A stretch of DNA of 64,000 nucleotides from Bacteroidota bacterium (GCA_026391125.1 JAPLEO010000148.1:1-64000); one strand, 5' to 3'; positions 28,726 through 38,599 are shown, counted from the stretch's first letter. Notes: generated from the sequence alone by a model not told the origin. Translations and numbers: made by a program.

Positions 28726-28832
28726 ATGAAAATAACCCGGTTATTGCAGTTTTTTGAATGGAATCTCTTTGTTTGATACAATTAATTCCTTAACTTGGTA
28801 ATGGTTTTTCATAGGATATTGGATTTTAAAAC

Positions 28833-28863
28833 GGGGCTGGATGTTCATCCTGGCCCCTTTTTT
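28833..28863. terminator. second hairpin between gldN and uvrC
   Basis: GGGGC (28833-28837) pairs with GCCCC (28853-28857); an inner GGAT/ATCC stem lies between them, followed by TTTTTT. It abuts the uvrC stop at 28862 and could end readthrough from the gld side. In the uvrC direction the tail is A-rich upstream, so it may serve both ways. Confidence 0.65.
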
Positions 28864-30679
28864 ATGCCTTTTCCTCAGAACCATGATAATGTTGGTATAC
28901 TAATCCCGCTTTTTGAGGACCTACAATCGCTATTAATTGAGCTAGGTTTTGTTCTTTTACGTTTTTCACAGATTTAAATTGCTTCAATAATTGTTCGGCA
29001 GTTTGTTTCCCAATTCCTTGAATCGATTCCAGTTCATTTTTAAAACTTCCTTTAGAACGTTGATTCCGATGAAACGTGATACCGAATCGGTGCACTTCAT
29101 CTCTAATTCTGCGAACAAGTTTCAGACTATCACTATTCCATGGCAGTTTGATAGAACTACTATCGCCAGGGAAAAATAATTCTTCTTCATTCTTTGCCAA
29201 ACCAACAACCGTTGTTCTGCCATGCAAGCCAAGCTTGTGAATACTTTCCATTGCTGCGCTAAGCTGCCCTTTACCGCCATCAATGATAATGAGTTGAGGA
29301 ATTGGAAGCGATTCTTCTAACACGCGCTTATATCGCCTGTAAACAACTTCTGTCATGGTTGCAAAATCATTGATGCCCACAACCGTTTTTACATTGTAGT
29401 GTCGGTAGTCTTTATTACTCGGCATCCCATCCTTGAAATAGACCATGGCAGAAACGGGATAGCTTCCTTGAAAATTACTATTATCAAAACACTCGATATG
29501 CGTAGGTAATTCAGAGAGCTGTAAATAATCTTGTAACTCGTACAATACTTTTTTCTTTTCTAGATCAGTTTTTCCTTCAAGATGTAATAATTGTTTTCTG
29601 TGCAATGCTTCTTTGAAGTAGTAAACATTCTTTTCAGAGAGTTCCAATAATTTTTTCTTGTCACCAGCTTTTGGAATAGTGATGGTAATAGCAGGATCAG
29701 GATATTCAATAGCAAATGGTATAATGATCTCATTGGATAAACTATTGAAAGTATCACGCAAGTTAGCCACAGCAAAGCTCAAGACTTCTTCGTCTGTTTC
29801 TTCCAGTTTGGTTTCTAGTGGTACCGTATGTGTTTGAACGATGGTCCCATTTTGTACCATCAGATAATTTACATAGCCCCATTGCGCTTCTCTAACTATT
29901 GAGAAAACATCCAGGTTATTCAAATGCTTGCTAACGATAATTGATTTTGCTTCGTAATTTTCTAAGTGTTCAATTTTTTTTCTGAGCTGTTCCGCTCTCT
30001 CGAAAGCCATGTCTGCAGCGGCTTGTTGCATTTCTCTTTTGAAATGCGTTATCACAGGATTCAAATTTCCTTTGAGCATATTGCGTACTTGCTGCAAGCC
30101 ATCGTCGTAGTCGGCAGCATTTTGCAATCCAACACAGGGTGCTTTGCAATTTCCTAAATGATATTCTAAACAAACTTTAAACTTCTGCTTTTGAATATTA
30201 GATTCTGTTAAGGGAAGCTTGCAAGTTCTGAGTGGAATGAATTGTTTGATAAAAGAAATGAGTTCGCGCACATTTCCAGTGGATGTAAACGGACCTAAAT
30301 ATTCAGACCCATCATTGATTTTATTGCGTGTCAGAAAAATTCTCGGATAAGGTTCTTTCTTGATCACGATAAAAGGATATGTCTTGTCATCCTTTAAATT
30401 GATATTATATTTTGGCTGGTATTCTTTGATCAAGGAATTCTCTAATAAAAAAGCATCCTGTTCTGAATCAACGATAGTGAATTGAATTTTTCGGATTCGT
30501 AAAACCAATTCATGTGTCTTATAAGTAGTAAATGTTTTTGAAAAATAAGAACTAACCCTTTTACGAAGATCCTTTGCCTTACCCACATACAATAGCAGAT
30601 CCTGTTCATCGTAGTATTTATAGATACCGGGATTAGTTGGAATGGTATGCGCTATTTTTTGAAACTCAGTTGCCGTCAT
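28862..30679 (-). CDS. uvrC: excinuclease ABC subunit C
   Basis: The 605-residue UvrC makes both incisions around DNA lesions after UvrAB hand-over. Domains in order: GIY-YIG nuclease (GIYKYYDEQDLLLYVGKAKDLRKRV, about 18-42), a Cys-rich patch (KVCLEYHLGNCKAPCVG, about 165-181), the UVR motif (AFERAEQLRKKIEHL), the RNase H-like 5' nuclease (HIECFDNSNFQGSYPV; IIDGGKGQLSAA) and C-terminal helix-hairpin-helix (LESIQGIGKQTAEQLL). It starts 9 bases after the stop of the lipoprotein of the ECF sigma cluster, on the same strand, so it may be co-transcribed with that cluster. Confidence 0.97.
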   Translation of the reverse strand: MTATEFQKIAHTIPTNPGIYKYYDEQDLLLYVGKAKDLRKRVSSYFSKTFTTYKTHELVLRIRKIQFTIVDSEQDAFLLENSLIKEYQPKYNINLKDDKTYPFIVIKKEPYPRIFLTRNKINDGSEYLGPFTSTGNVRELISFIKQFIPLRTCKLPLTESNIQKQKFKVCLEYHLGNCKAPCVGLQNAADYDDGLQQVRNMLKGNLNPVITHFKREMQQAAADMAFERAEQLRKKIEHLENYEAKSIIVSKHLNNLDVFSIVREAQWGYVNYLMVQNGTIVQTHTVPLETKLEETDEEVLSFAVANLRDTFNSLSNEIIIPFAIEYPDPAITITIPKAGDKKKLLELSEKNVYYFKEALHRKQLLHLEGKTDLEKKKVLYELQDYLQLSELPTHIECFDNSNFQGSYPVSAMVYFKDGMPSNKDYRHYNVKTVVGINDFATMTEVVYRRYKRVLEESLPIPQLIIIDGGKGQLSAAMESIHKLGLHGRTTVVGLAKNEEELFFPGDSSSIKLPWNSDSLKLVRRIRDEVHRFGITFHRNQRSKGSFKNELESIQGIGKQTAEQLLKQFKSVKNVKEQNLAQLIAIVGPQKAGLVYQHYHGSEEKA

Positions 30680-30688
30680 CCTACACTA

Positions 30689-31267
30689 TCATTTTTTATG
30701 ATCGTTCCAGTTGATATAATTGAATTCATTGGATATATAACCCGATGGAGTTTTTGATACACGGTTGATCTGAAAACTTTTATCTGCTTTCCAATTACAC
30801 TGTTCAACAATACTGGTGTCTTTATGCATGGTTTCTGTTCTCACAAAAACCCTTTTTACGATGCTAGTATTTTCATCCAACAAAATATCAATGTTTTGAA
30901 TGGGTTCATCTACCGACTTTGCTCTATAGTTCAACGTATAACTCTTGGTGCTCAAATCATGAAACACCGTTTCAGAAAAACGGTTATGCATTTCTGGAGC
31001 ACTAATATCTTTTTGTAAGAACAAATTGGCATAGGATTTAAAAATCTCTTTGTCGATTTCTAGGGAGTCTTTTTTGCCGTTCAAATTTTTGACCAAATAA
31101 ATGTGGTAGGCACGTAAGTCAACATCAACAATTTGTTGTTGAAAAAAAACGCCAAGCGCAAAATATTTAGTACTGTCTGAACTAACTTTTTCTGTCTTAC
31201 CTGCTTTTTTATTCTTACAGCTAAGCATTATAAAGAGTAGCGCAAAACATAAAACACAATTTCTCAT
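30689..31267 (-). CDS. uncharacterised lipoprotein
   Basis: From ATG 31267 (an in-frame TTG lies two codons upstream) this is a 192-residue lipoprotein with lipobox MLSC, Cys at 17. The mature part has a Lys/Ser-rich tether, then a mixed alpha/beta domain (YFALGVFFQQQIVDVDLRAY, FSETVFHDLSTKSYTLNYRA, VKRVFVRTETMHKDTSIVEQ). I do not recognise a family. It is the third gene after the ECF sigma factor and the membrane-spanning protein, 78 bases behind the latter, and precedes uvrC by 9 bases. A role in the envelope signal sensed by that cluster is plausible but unproven. Confidence 0.7.
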   Translation of the reverse strand: MRNCVLCFALLFIMLSCKNKKAGKTEKVSSDSTKYFALGVFFQQQIVDVDLRAYHIYLVKNLNGKKDSLEIDKEIFKSYANLFLQKDISAPEMHNRFSETVFHDLSTKSYTLNYRAKSVDEPIQNIDILLDENTSIVKRVFVRTETMHKDTSIVEQCNWKADKSFQINRVSKTPSGYISNEFNYINWNDHKK

Positions 31268-31345
31268 GGTCAAATTTATTCAAAAGCAATGAAGTAGCAT
31301 CATTGTAAGTAAATGATAAGCCTGCTTTAACAAAATGATGGAATC

Positions 31346-32830
31346 CTATTTGATCTGTTTGATGAATCCTAAACGAATACCATAATCCATCAGGTATTCT
31401 GTGATAGGATATTTGTTGGAATAGGTAGGTAAGTGTTGGAATCTTGCCTGTGGACCTAAGAACCATTGGTATACCCCTGTTTTATAAGTCAGGTTAATTC
31501 CAAAAGAACTATTGATATTCCACTTACGCATCAGGCTGTTGCCATCTGCATAATGTTTGTAGTCGGTAGATAATAAATACAAGGATTTGTTTAAAGTAAA
31601 TGTTGGCTGAATTGAAGCTTCAGCTGTTACACCCAGTCTTTTACTTTTAATGATATCGTATTGGAAGCCGATAGGAATAGAAACCTGGTACATTTTATTA
31701 TCGAGCTCCGCATTTTTGTAGCCAGTGTTATTATTATACAACGACAACACATTCATATTTTCCACTCCGTGATTATTCACCAGTGATATGGTTGTTATAT
31801 CAGCAACTGATTGAAATGTTTCTATATAATACTGACGAACATTGAATTGAATACCAGTTTTGAATTTAAAACGGTCGGTCATGTTATAGAGTACAGCAAA
31901 ACCAACTTCTAATCCAACCGCAGGTTTATGGCGAACTATTTCGTTGATATTGGTTGTATAATTCAATCCTACAGGTGCAGTTGCTGGAGCGGCGCCAAGA
32001 ATTTCTTTTGCCTTATCATCAGATAATTTGCGATAGCTAGTAGAAGGTGTGATAAAGAAGCCGAATCCAAATTTTGAATTCTTAGCGGTAATAGTTGTTA
32101 CAGGTTTGTATGCAAACTCTTTCAAATATTCATCGGCAGAACTAGCTTCTATTTTTTGTTTAGCAGCCATTTTCTCAGCAGCAGCAAGATCTGCAGCAGA
32201 CAATTCAGTTGCAGCTTTGGTTAGCTCAGTTTTTGCTGGCGGGATTGCAGTAACTTCTGGAACATCAATTAAAACATTTGGCTTTTCATCAGAAACTTGA
32301 GAAGCTGCTATTGTAGTAGTTAATGGTACTAAATTAGATTCGTAAATAAATGAAGGCTTTGTTGGTAATTGAATTTCCTTCAAAGATTTTTCAGCTTTAC
32401 TATTTTCTTGGTCATCTTGTAAGAATCGCATTGGAATAACAGGAGCTTCAACTTTTGCTATTGTAGCATGCTCTTGTAAAAGTTGTTGTGATACTTGTGC
32501 AATGGTTGTTGCAGTAACTTGTTCAGTAGAGATCGCATTAAATTCTGTATTCACAGAAGCCTCATTTGATAGAACAGGTTTTTTATTATTCAGGTTTTTT
32601 AAAGTTGCTAGTTTGCCAGATTTTTCAGAAGGATGGTTATTGATAAGTGTGGCAACAGTAAGAGCAGAAATAATAAATAATGAAATAAATGTAAGTGCTG
32701 GCCAAGATTGAGGACCGTGAACTTCGGTTTGTATGTTCCTCCAGATCTGGTCAGAAGGGTACATCCGATGATCTTTGATCTCATCTTGAAGGAAATCCTC
32801 CAACTCGTCTTGGTACCTATTGTTATCCAT
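31346..32830 (-). CDS. anti-sigma-like protein with inner-membrane helix and C-terminal beta-barrel
   Basis: ATG 32830 gives 494 residues. Residues 1-43 are cytoplasmic and contain DEIKDHRMYPSDQIWRNI, a motif common to Bacteroidota proteins encoded after ECF sigma genes. A transmembrane helix spans about 44-63. Residues 64 to about 250 are an Ala/Thr/Lys/Glu-rich linker, and about 250-494 look like an outer-membrane beta-barrel with alternating strands (KFGFGFFITPSTSYR; PAVGLEVGFAVLYNM; GVTAEASIQPTFTL; YGIRLGFIKQIK). One chain thus could span both membranes. This matches the dual-membrane-spanning anti-sigma layout reported in Bacteroides thetaiotaomicron (from memory). The sigma gene ends 15 bases upstream. 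The assignment as anti-sigma factor is inference. Confidence 0.75.
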   Translation of the reverse strand: MDNNRYQDELEDFLQDEIKDHRMYPSDQIWRNIQTEVHGPQSWPALTFISLFIISALTVATLINNHPSEKSGKLATLKNLNNKKPVLSNEASVNTEFNAISTEQVTATTIAQVSQQLLQEHATIAKVEAPVIPMRFLQDDQENSKAEKSLKEIQLPTKPSFIYESNLVPLTTTIAASQVSDEKPNVLIDVPEVTAIPPAKTELTKAATELSAADLAAAEKMAAKQKIEASSADEYLKEFAYKPVTTITAKNSKFGFGFFITPSTSYRKLSDDKAKEILGAAPATAPVGLNYTTNINEIVRHKPAVGLEVGFAVLYNMTDRFKFKTGIQFNVRQYYIETFQSVADITTISLVNNHGVENMNVLSLYNNNTGYKNAELDNKMYQVSIPIGFQYDIIKSKRLGVTAEASIQPTFTLNKSLYLLSTDYKHYADGNSLMRKWNINSSFGINLTYKTGVYQWFLGPQARFQHLPTYSNKYPITEYLMDYGIRLGFIKQIK

Positions 32831-32845
32831 ATGCAGCAGCAGCAA

Positions 32846-33424
32846 CTATTTTTTCAAAGCAGCCAATAAGCTAAATTCTTCTTTTGGCCTTTCGATGATC
32901 TGTTTTCTTACAAGAATGTTTTCGAGCATTGTTTTAGCCCTGGTGTATTGGCTTCTGCTGGTACTTTCTTCAATGTCCAACATCACTCCAATCTCTTTAT
33001 GGCTGTAGCCTTCCAGAGCGTACAAATTCAATACCGTTCGGTAACCTAATGGCAGCAATCGAATACATTCAATAATTTGGCGTGCCTGCATGATAGATGG
33101 GACGGTCTCTTCTTTTACCTGTATGTAGTGAGCATAATCTAAGTCAATGCTTTCATTGAACTTCTTATGCTTCTTCAAGAAGTTGATACAAGTATGAACA
33201 ATAATCCTTCTAATCCATCCCTCAAAAGCACCTTTGTTTTGAAAAGTATGTATCTGGGTGAATACCTTGATAAAGCCTTCTTGCAACATGTCTTCACCGT
33301 CTTCGCGATTTTGTGCGAAACGATAACATACACTTAGCATCTTCGGACTATACCTGTTATACAACTCCCGTTGTGCTGCAACGTCATTGTGTAAACATCC
33401 CGCGATAATTGCCTGTTCGGTCAT
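32846..33424 (-). CDS. ECF-type RNA polymerase sigma-70 factor
   Basis: The 192-residue protein has only sigma regions 2 and 4. Region 2 (about 22-90) has YSPKMLSVCYRFAQNREDGEDMLQEGFIKVF and FEGWIRRI. Region 4 (about 125-180) has LPLGYRTVLNLYALEGYSHKEIGVMLDIEESTSRSQYTRAKTML. This is the Bacteroidota ECF class usually paired with membrane anti-sigma proteins. It opens a leftward cluster with the barrel protein, the lipoprotein and perhaps uvrC. The 290-base gap to the divergent TonB receptor holds its promoter; I see no clear autoregulated ECF box. Confidence 0.93.
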   Translation of the reverse strand: MTEQAIIAGCLHNDVAAQRELYNRYSPKMLSVCYRFAQNREDGEDMLQEGFIKVFTQIHTFQNKGAFEGWIRRIIVHTCINFLKKHKKFNESIDLDYAHYIQVKEETVPSIMQARQIIECIRLLPLGYRTVLNLYALEGYSHKEIGVMLDIEESTSRSQYTRAKTMLENILVRKQIIERPKEEFSLLAALKK

Positions 33425-33716
33425 GAGGGGAATTTATGTTCCCCTAAATATAGACATAAAATGCCTTCAATTGCTGCATGTCGAGGCTGATTTAATGCAC
33501 AAAAAGTCGAAAAAACCTGATTTTTTAGCCGAAATCCACCATTTCAAGGAAAATGGAGCGCTTTTATTTATGCAAAATCGCAAGTGAATACTATACGTTA
33601 AAATCTGTAAAGGCAATATGTAATCTGTATGGCTATCCTATATTTGCAGCTCTTGATTCAGATTTTGGATCAGTAATTACTACTCGTTTTGCAGAAAGTA
33701 GTCTTAATGTGGAATA

Positions 33717-36158
33717 ATGCGCAACTTTTTTTATCAGGTATGTTTAGGATGCATCGTTTTGGTTGGGATATCAAAAGCCCAACAACCTGCTCATTCTGGT
33801 AAAACAAATCCTACTACAGGTAATAGCAAATCATTTTTAACCGGGAAAATCACCAGCCAAAAATCAGGTAGTCCGTTAATTGGTGCTTCCATTTATTTGC
33901 ATGAAGCAAAAAACGGAGCGGTATCTGATACCAATGGTGTATTTGTGAGTCCATCCATTCCCACTGGTAAATACTTAGTAGAAATATCATATCAAGGTTT
34001 TGCAACCATTATCGAGAACATAGAGATCAGTGGCAAAACGATGAAGGATTTTAGTATGATAGAAACGGTTGTTGAACACGAGGAAGTTACTGTTACTGGT
34101 GTTGCTTCTGCAACCAGAACTAAATTATCGTCTCAGCCAATTTCTATTATCAAACGGTCAGACCTTTTTCAATCTTCTTCCAGTAATATCATTGATGCCA
34201 TAAGCAAAATGGTTCCTGGTGTTGCAAGTTTAGGTACTGGCCCAGCGATTAGTAAACCTGTGATTCGTGGTCTGGGATATAATCGTGTAGTAACTGTGCA
34301 CGATGGTGTACGTCAGGAAGGTCAACAATGGGGCGATGAACATGGGATTGAAGTGGATGAATACAGTATTCAAAAAGTAGAATTATTGAAAGGTCCGGCT
34401 TCTTTATTTTATGGAAGCGATGCTATGGCTGGAGTAGTGCATTTGATCACCAATGTTCCTGTTCAAAAAGGGATAGTTAGTGGAAATGTCATGACCACAT
34501 ACAATTCCAATAATGGATTGTTTGGAACAAACGCAAATCTGGCAGGCCATTTAAAATCAGGCTTTAATTGGAATGCATACGGAACTTATAAAAATGCAGG
34601 TGATTATCAGAATGCCTATGATGGAAAAGTTTTTAATAGCAGATTCAATGAAAGAAATTTCGGAGGATATATCGGAATCAATAAAACCTGGGGATATAGT
34701 CATATCATCATCAGTAATTTTAATCAGCATATTGGCGTGATTGAAGGTGCTCGAGATCCTATAACCGGACAATTTTTGGTTTATCCCGAAACACCGCAAT
34801 CTCATATTGCTACCTCCGATGAATTGAATAGTAGAATTTTGAGTACACCTTATCAGCAAGTCACACATTTTAAAATTGCAAGCGATAATAATTTTGTGGT
34901 TGGAACTGATAGAATGACTGTAAACATTGGGTTTCAGCAAAATAGAAGAAGAGAATTTGGCGACGAATCAACACCCAATCATCCCGATCTTTATTTTGAT
35001 CTCAAGACGATCAGTTATGGTTTGCAATATCATTTTGCAGAAAAAAATGGATGGATCAATTCTATTGGTTTAACGGGGATGTATCAACAGAATCGTAACC
35101 TAGCAGAAGAAGTATTAATTCCTGAATATAATTTGTTCGACGTTGGCGCATTTTTTTATACCAAAAAGACGTTCGACAAAATAACAATCAGCGGTGGTGC
35201 AAGGGCGGATAATAGAAGTTTGAGTGGATTTAAATATGTAGAGAATGGACAAATACGATTCAGTGATTTCAAGCATACATTTTCAAACTTGAGCGGAAGT
35301 ATCGGACTTAGTTATTCGGCATCTGAATCTATCACATGGAAGCTGAATATAGCTAGAAGCTATAGAGCGCCAAGTGTTTCAGAGTTGGCAAGCAATGGAG
35401 CACATGAGGGAACTAATCGTTATGAATATGGCGAACAGAATTTACAATCTGAAACTGCTTTTCAAGTGGATGGGGGTTTTGAATACAATGAAGACCATAT
35501 AAGTTTTGCTTTAAGCGCTTTCTACAATAATATTCAGAACTATATATTCTATAGTAAATTGGAATCAATGCATGGCGGCGATTCTCTGGTGCATCAAGGG
35601 GGATCTGATCTTGTTGCTTTTAAATTTAAACAAGCCATTGCTTCACTTTATGGCTTCGAAGCTAAACTGGATATACATCCGCATCCATTAGATTGGTTAC
35701 ACTTCGAAAACAATTTTTCATTGGTAGCTGCTCACTTCAATCAAAGTTTTGAAGGATCAAACAAACTTCCTTTTATTCCTTCACCAAGACTACTGAGTGT
35801 ATTAAGAGCGAATTTTAATAAACAGCATAAGCAATTTAGAAATAGTTATGTAAAACTAGAACTAGATAATGTGTCGGCGCAAAACCGTGTATTCACCGCT
35901 TATAATACAGAAACAGCTACTCCTGGCTATACCTTATTAAACTTTGGCGCGGGCACTGATATGATACATAATGGAAAAACTATTTTTAGCATTTATGTAG
36001 GGCTAAATAACCTAACTGATGTTGCTTATCAAAATCATTTAAGCAGACTCAAATACACAGAAGAAAATGCTGCAACCGGAAGAATGGGGGTATTTAATAT
36101 GGGCCGCAACTTCAGTATCAAACTCAATATGCCACTGAGTTTTAAAACTAAAGCTTAA
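33717..36158 (+). CDS. TonB-dependent receptor with carboxypeptidase-like N-domain
   Basis: The 813-residue outer-membrane receptor has a signal peptide (to about KAQQ at 22), a carboxypeptidase D-like regulatory domain (about 40-120, GASIYLHEAKNGAVSDTNGVF), a plug (ISIIKRSDLFQSSSSNIIDAI; KPVIRGLGYNRVVTVHDGVRQ; LLKGPASLFYGSDAMAGVVHL) and a 22-strand barrel ending in the hydrophobic strand FSIKLNMPLSF. The plug and barrel resemble siderophore or metal-type receptors (EGARDPITGQF loop) rather than SusC, and no SusD partner follows. The ligand is unknown. TATATTTG at 33639-33646 may be its -7 box. DUF2721 follows after 8 bases. Confidence 0.9.
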   Translation: MRNFFYQVCLGCIVLVGISKAQQPAHSGKTNPTTGNSKSFLTGKITSQKSGSPLIGASIYLHEAKNGAVSDTNGVFVSPSIPTGKYLVEISYQGFATIIENIEISGKTMKDFSMIETVVEHEEVTVTGVASATRTKLSSQPISIIKRSDLFQSSSSNIIDAISKMVPGVASLGTGPAISKPVIRGLGYNRVVTVHDGVRQEGQQWGDEHGIEVDEYSIQKVELLKGPASLFYGSDAMAGVVHLITNVPVQKGIVSGNVMTTYNSNNGLFGTNANLAGHLKSGFNWNAYGTYKNAGDYQNAYDGKVFNSRFNERNFGGYIGINKTWGYSHIIISNFNQHIGVIEGARDPITGQFLVYPETPQSHIATSDELNSRILSTPYQQVTHFKIASDNNFVVGTDRMTVNIGFQQNRRREFGDESTPNHPDLYFDLKTISYGLQYHFAEKNGWINSIGLTGMYQQNRNLAEEVLIPEYNLFDVGAFFYTKKTFDKITISGGARADNRSLSGFKYVENGQIRFSDFKHTFSNLSGSIGLSYSASESITWKLNIARSYRAPSVSELASNGAHEGTNRYEYGEQNLQSETAFQVDGGFEYNEDHISFALSAFYNNIQNYIFYSKLESMHGGDSLVHQGGSDLVAFKFKQAIASLYGFEAKLDIHPHPLDWLHFENNFSLVAAHFNQSFEGSNKLPFIPSPRLLSVLRANFNKQHKQFRNSYVKLELDNVSAQNRVFTAYNTETATPGYTLLNFGAGTDMIHNGKTIFSIYVGLNNLTDVAYQNHLSRLKYTEENAATGRMGVFNMGRNFSIKLNMPLSFKTKA

Positions 36159-36166
36159 ATTTAGAT

Positions 36167-36604
36167 ATGGACATTTCAATCAATACACCTGCACTGATAT
36201 TTCCAGCAATTAGTTTGGTGATGCTGGCATATACCAATCGATTTCTGGCTTTATCAAATCGAGTAAGAAGTTTACACGATAAGTATATCGAAAATCAAAC
36301 AAATGACAAGACGATACATGCACAAATCAAGAGCATTCGATATCGTTTAAAGTTGATTAAACACATGCAAACACTTGGTGTAATTACTTTTATTGCCTGC
36401 ATTTTTTGCATTTTCTTTGTATATATCAATTTGTTGATAGCTGCGAATGTTTTCTTCGCTATAAGTCTAGTCGCATTTACTATCTCGCTCATAATTTCTT
36501 TGATAGAAGTTCAATTGAGTAACAAAGCAATTGAATTGCAATTAAGTGATATAGAGGGTTTGGAAAATCCTGGGATGATCGAGTACTTTAAAAGCAAGTT
36601 CTAA
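36167..36604 (+). CDS. DUF2721 membrane protein
   Basis: The 145-residue protein fits DUF2721: an N-terminal hydrophobic segment (LIFPAISLVMLAYTNRFLAL), a short amphipathic region with RVRSLHDKY, then two adjacent helices (about 68-110) and a C-terminal helical tail. The N-R-[FL]-x-x-L-S-x-R-V-R motif is conserved in the family. No activity is known. Only 8 bases separate it from the TonB receptor, so the two are probably co-transcribed, and a terminator lies at its stop codon. Confidence 0.8.
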   Translation: MDISINTPALIFPAISLVMLAYTNRFLALSNRVRSLHDKYIENQTNDKTIHAQIKSIRYRLKLIKHMQTLGVITFIACIFCIFFVYINLLIAANVFFAISLVAFTISLIISLIEVQLSNKAIELQLSDIEGLENPGMIEYFKSKF

Positions 36605-36637
36605 AAAAAAAGCAGGAACTAAGTCCTGCTTTTTTTA
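36603..36637. terminator. bidirectional terminator between DUF2721 and the ABC exporter
   Basis: AGCAGGA (36611-36617) pairs with TCCTGCT (36624-36630), flanked by eight A on the left and seven T on the right, so it can terminate both convergent units. The exporter stop codon lies inside the T-rich arm region. Confidence 0.9.
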
Positions 36638-38410
36638 AGCCATTGTCAATACTTTTCTTTCTCCAATTTGTTGACGCCACATGGCGTAATACAAACCTTT
36701 ATCTGTTAGTAATTCTTGGTGACTACCTGTTTCCACAACCTGTCCTTTTTCTAACACATAGATCCTATCTGCATGCATAATCGTACTTAGTCTATGTGCG
36801 ATCATCACAGTGATTTGTTCTTTCTCTGTAGAGATCTTTCTAATGGTGTTTGTGATCTCTTCCTCTGTGATACTATCCAGCGCAGAAGTAGCTTCATCAA
36901 AAATGAGTAAATGCGGCTGACGTAATAATGCACGAGCGATCGACAATCTTTGCTTTTCACCACCACTCAATTTTAATCCGCCTTCACCGATCATGGTATC
37001 CAAACCTTTTTCAGCTCTTGATAACAAGTTATCGCAGCTTGCTTTGTGTAAGGCTTCTAAAACGTCTTTGTCTGTTGCTTCAGGAAAAACGAATACTAGG
37101 TTTTCTCTGATGGTGCCTGCAAACAATTGGGTGTCTTGTGTTACAAAACCTATCTGATTTCTGAGCTCATCAAAATCGATATCATGACCATCAATTCCGT
37201 TGTAGAATATCGTGCCTTCCTGCGTTCTATAGAGACCTACCAATAATTTTACGAGGGTACTTTTACCGGCACCAGACGGACCAACAAAGGCAATTGTCTC
37301 GCCCTTTTTAACATCGAACGAAATGCCGTCGAGTGCTTTGAATTGTGCGGTCTGATGTTTGAAGGCAATATTTTTAAACTCCAATTCTTCAATCATTCCT
37401 ACCATGGTAGGCTCTAGGGGTTTGGGTTCTACTTTCTTCAACATGAGGTTATGAAAGTTGGTCATTGATGCTTCTGCTTCTCGCCAACTAATAATGATGC
37501 TACCAATTTCTTGTAGTGGTCCGAATATGTAAAAACTATAAAATTGTAATGAGATCAGTTGACCCATTGTTAGTTTGTGTCTAAAGATCAACCACATTAA
37601 AGTGAATGTGATTACCTGGCGCAAAAAGTTCACCATGGTTCCTTGAATGAAACTAAGCGAACGAATATTTTTTACTTTGCGTAATTCTAACCCTAAAATT
37701 TTATAAGTATTGGTATTAAGACGTTTAACCTCTTGGTCTGTTAATCCCAAACTTTTTACTAATTCAATATTGCGCAAACTCTCTGTGGTAGAACCTGCCA
37801 GCGAAGTTGTTTCTTTCACAATATTTTTTTGAATGACCTTGATCTTTTTGCTGAGCAGGTTTGTAACAACAGCAATCAAACACGCACCACCCATATAGAT
37901 AGGCATGATCGACCAATGTAAACGAGTAGCATAAATAGAAACGAAAACCACACTCACTAAAATTCCGAATAAGACATTGATGACATATCCAATGAACTTT
38001 TCTGTATCGCTTCTAACCTTTGTAAGGATTGATAATGTTTCGCCACTTCTTTGGTCTTCAAATTCCTGATAAGGTAAACGCATAGAATGTTTCAATCCAT
38101 CAGTAAAGATCTTTGCACCAAATTTTTGGATGATCACGTTTACTGTATAATCCTGAAATGCTTTTGCAATTCTACTAACCATGGCAGTGCCTACTAAGAG
38201 GACGAGCATAAAAGCGAGACCACGGATATATCCGCTCTCGTCTCTAACGGTGCCATCGTCGTAGGTCCAAGGGTGACTGGCAAATTGATCAAACATTTTT
38301 CCGAAGATCATGGGATCGAACATCGAAAAAGTTTGGTTGATGCCTGCAAGGCCCAATGCCAGAATAACCAGCCATCTATAAGGTCGTAGGTATGTTAAGA
38401 GTATTTTCAT
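36635..38410 (-). CDS. ABC exporter, fused permease and ATPase
   Basis: The 591-residue half-transporter has six transmembrane helices (about 1-320) and a nucleotide-binding domain with Walker A GPSGAGKSTLVKLL, signature LSGGEKQRLSIARALL, Walker B HLLIFDEATSALD and the H-loop IAHRLSTI. It works as a homodimer or pairs with another half. The layout is that of MsbA/multidrug-type exporters of lipids, peptides or drugs; the substrate cannot be read from sequence. It is monocistronic, with a terminator at its end. Confidence 0.92.
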   Translation of the reverse strand: MKILLTYLRPYRWLVILALGLAGINQTFSMFDPMIFGKMFDQFASHPWTYDDGTVRDESGYIRGLAFMLVLLVGTAMVSRIAKAFQDYTVNVIIQKFGAKIFTDGLKHSMRLPYQEFEDQRSGETLSILTKVRSDTEKFIGYVINVLFGILVSVVFVSIYATRLHWSIMPIYMGGACLIAVVTNLLSKKIKVIQKNIVKETTSLAGSTTESLRNIELVKSLGLTDQEVKRLNTNTYKILGLELRKVKNIRSLSFIQGTMVNFLRQVITFTLMWLIFRHKLTMGQLISLQFYSFYIFGPLQEIGSIIISWREAEASMTNFHNLMLKKVEPKPLEPTMVGMIEELEFKNIAFKHQTAQFKALDGISFDVKKGETIAFVGPSGAGKSTLVKLLVGLYRTQEGTIFYNGIDGHDIDFDELRNQIGFVTQDTQLFAGTIRENLVFVFPEATDKDVLEALHKASCDNLLSRAEKGLDTMIGEGGLKLSGGEKQRLSIARALLRQPHLLIFDEATSALDSITEEEITNTIRKISTEKEQITVMIAHRLSTIMHADRIYVLEKGQVVETGSHQELLTDKGLYYAMWRQQIGERKVLTMA

Positions 38411-38599
38411 CGATTTTTATTAGGTTTTACAGTATAACAATATCCGTACTATTCTTTAAAATCTGACATATTTACCTGTTGAATTTCCCCCAAAGCGCCA
38501 GAACGGGCTTGGGGTTTTCCACCTTCTGTTAATAATAAGATCATTTCAGGCAAAGGATTTCGCGCAGTTTATTCGGTAAATTACAAAAACATCAATCTT

